A stretch of 14,630 nt of DNA from Acidobacteriota bacterium (GTDB taxonomy: Bacteria; Acidobacteriota; Vicinamibacteria; Marinacidobacterales; SMYC01), in assembly GCA_029263435.1 (NCBI GenBank), contig JAJCXL010000262.1, positions 1 to 14,630 on the forward strand, given 5' to 3'. The notes below the pieces were generated by a model that was given only the letters and a program-made list of their open reading frames with translations, was not told where the DNA came from and made no database searches. Shown piece by piece: positions 14,300 to 14,630 of the stretch (the first letter of the stretch is position 1; every line of letters starts with the position of its first letter). The translations under genes and the position numbers were made by a program.

Positions 14300-14630
14300 C
14301 CGACTCGCCCGGGTCTATGAGCGCCTGTACCAGCAACGGCAGCAAGATCTCGTGGTGGCCAATGAACTCGTAACCCTTGCCGGTGCCCGCGATGGGCCGC
14401 ACGACGACGTTGACCCGAGGCCGGTAGTGTCGGATGAAGTCGAAGTTCGCGGTCGAAAAATCAGTGAGGGAGTGGCCGAGATTTCTCACCACGCTCACCG
14501 CTTTCAAGAACACTTCGGGTAGCATCACCGCCGAGCCCACGTTGAGGTAGACGCCCCCTCCGTCGAGGCCCCGAACGACCGAAGCGAACAGCTTGAAGTC
14601 GATGAGACTTCCCTTGCCGATTGCCTCTCC
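14292..14630 (-). CDS. Conserved protein of unknown function, C-terminal 112 aa (gene runs off the right edge)
   Basis: The frame is open from the window edge and ends at TAA 14294-14292. Blocks seen are AIGKGSLIDFKLFASVV, GGGVYLNVGSAVMLPEVFLKA, TANFDFIRHYRPRVNVV and GYEFIGHHEILLPLL. The Gly-rich segment with conserved Asn, and the TANFD and GHHEI motifs, look like the end of a well-conserved cytoplasmic enzyme family. I recall this pattern from widespread bacterial proteins annotated only as conserved hypothetical, possibly distantly like deoxyhypusine synthase; that link is from memory and weak. No signal peptide or membrane segment is in the visible part. A Met lies within the fragment, but conservation clearly continues upstream of it, so the start is outside the window. 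The 3' end overlaps the convergent barrel gene by 8 bp. Confidence 0.7.
   Translation of the reverse strand, partial: GEAIGKGSLIDFKLFASVVRGLDGGGVYLNVGSAVMLPEVFLKAVSVVRNLGHSLTDFSTANFDFIRHYRPRVNVVVRPIAGTGKGYEFIGHHEILLPLLVQALIDPGESAR

Noticed and set aside
1..14630. CRISPR array, tRNA/rRNA, transposase or phage integration signs
   Set aside because: I saw no regularly spaced repeats, no tRNA-like cloverleaf and no transposase or integrase motifs; the only repeats are the two palindromes near 2.6 kb.

Overview
The window is GC-rich, densely coded bacterial DNA. Its most telling marker is a large orphan ABC permease with duplicated MacB/FtsX halves (ADOP type), a family expanded in Acidobacteriota and some neighbouring soil phyla. 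Signal peptides and a probable outer-membrane barrel point to a Gram-negative cell. Acidobacteriota or a relative is my best guess; this is inference, since no rRNA or other taxonomic marker is present.

Layout. (1) 9-2390, minus: ADOP-type permease, complete. (2) 2391-2830: about 440 bp without a gene, holding two hairpins and two direct copies of a GGACC-T-GGTCC palindrome, then the leader of the next gene. (3) 2831-3178, plus: Rid-family protein that keeps the RidA arginine; it converges on the operon end. (4) 3199-12923, minus: a compact run of eight genes, read from the right: Rid-family protein without the RidA arginine, LLM-class flavin/F420 oxidoreductase, acyl-CoA carboxylase carboxyltransferase (MccB/LiuB-like), AtuA-family protein, enoyl-CoA hydratase (LiuC/AtuE-like), biotin carboxylase-BCCP subunit (MccA/LiuD-like), a 117-aa unknown, and an exported D-aminoacylase-family amidohydrolase. 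Gaps are 43 bp or less, and three junctions overlap stop and start codons. (5) 12986-14299, plus: divergent exported protein, probably an outer-membrane barrel with conserved His motifs. (6) 14292-14630, minus: C-terminal part of a conserved protein of unknown role, running off the right edge and overlapping the 3' end of the previous gene by 8 bp.

The metabolic core of the operon is the 3-methyl-branched, alpha,beta-unsaturated acyl-CoA carboxylation and hydration step of leucine/isovalerate (Liu) or acyclic terpene (Atu) degradation. The gene order follows liuB-liuC-liuD, but an AtuA gene sits between the carboxyltransferase and the hydratase. The usual acyl-CoA dehydrogenase and HMG-CoA lyase are absent here. 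In their place are a Rid protein, an LLM oxidoreductase and a secreted N-acyl-D-amino acid hydrolase. One reading is that an exported hydrolase supplies amino acids or acids to a cytoplasmic branched-chain acyl-CoA route; this is a hypothesis. The most unusual observations are this mosaic operon with AtuA of unknown function, a Cys-to-Asp change at the bridging metal ligand position of the D-aminoacylase homologue, the coupled 117-aa unknown, and the hairpin/palindrome cluster near 2.6 kb.
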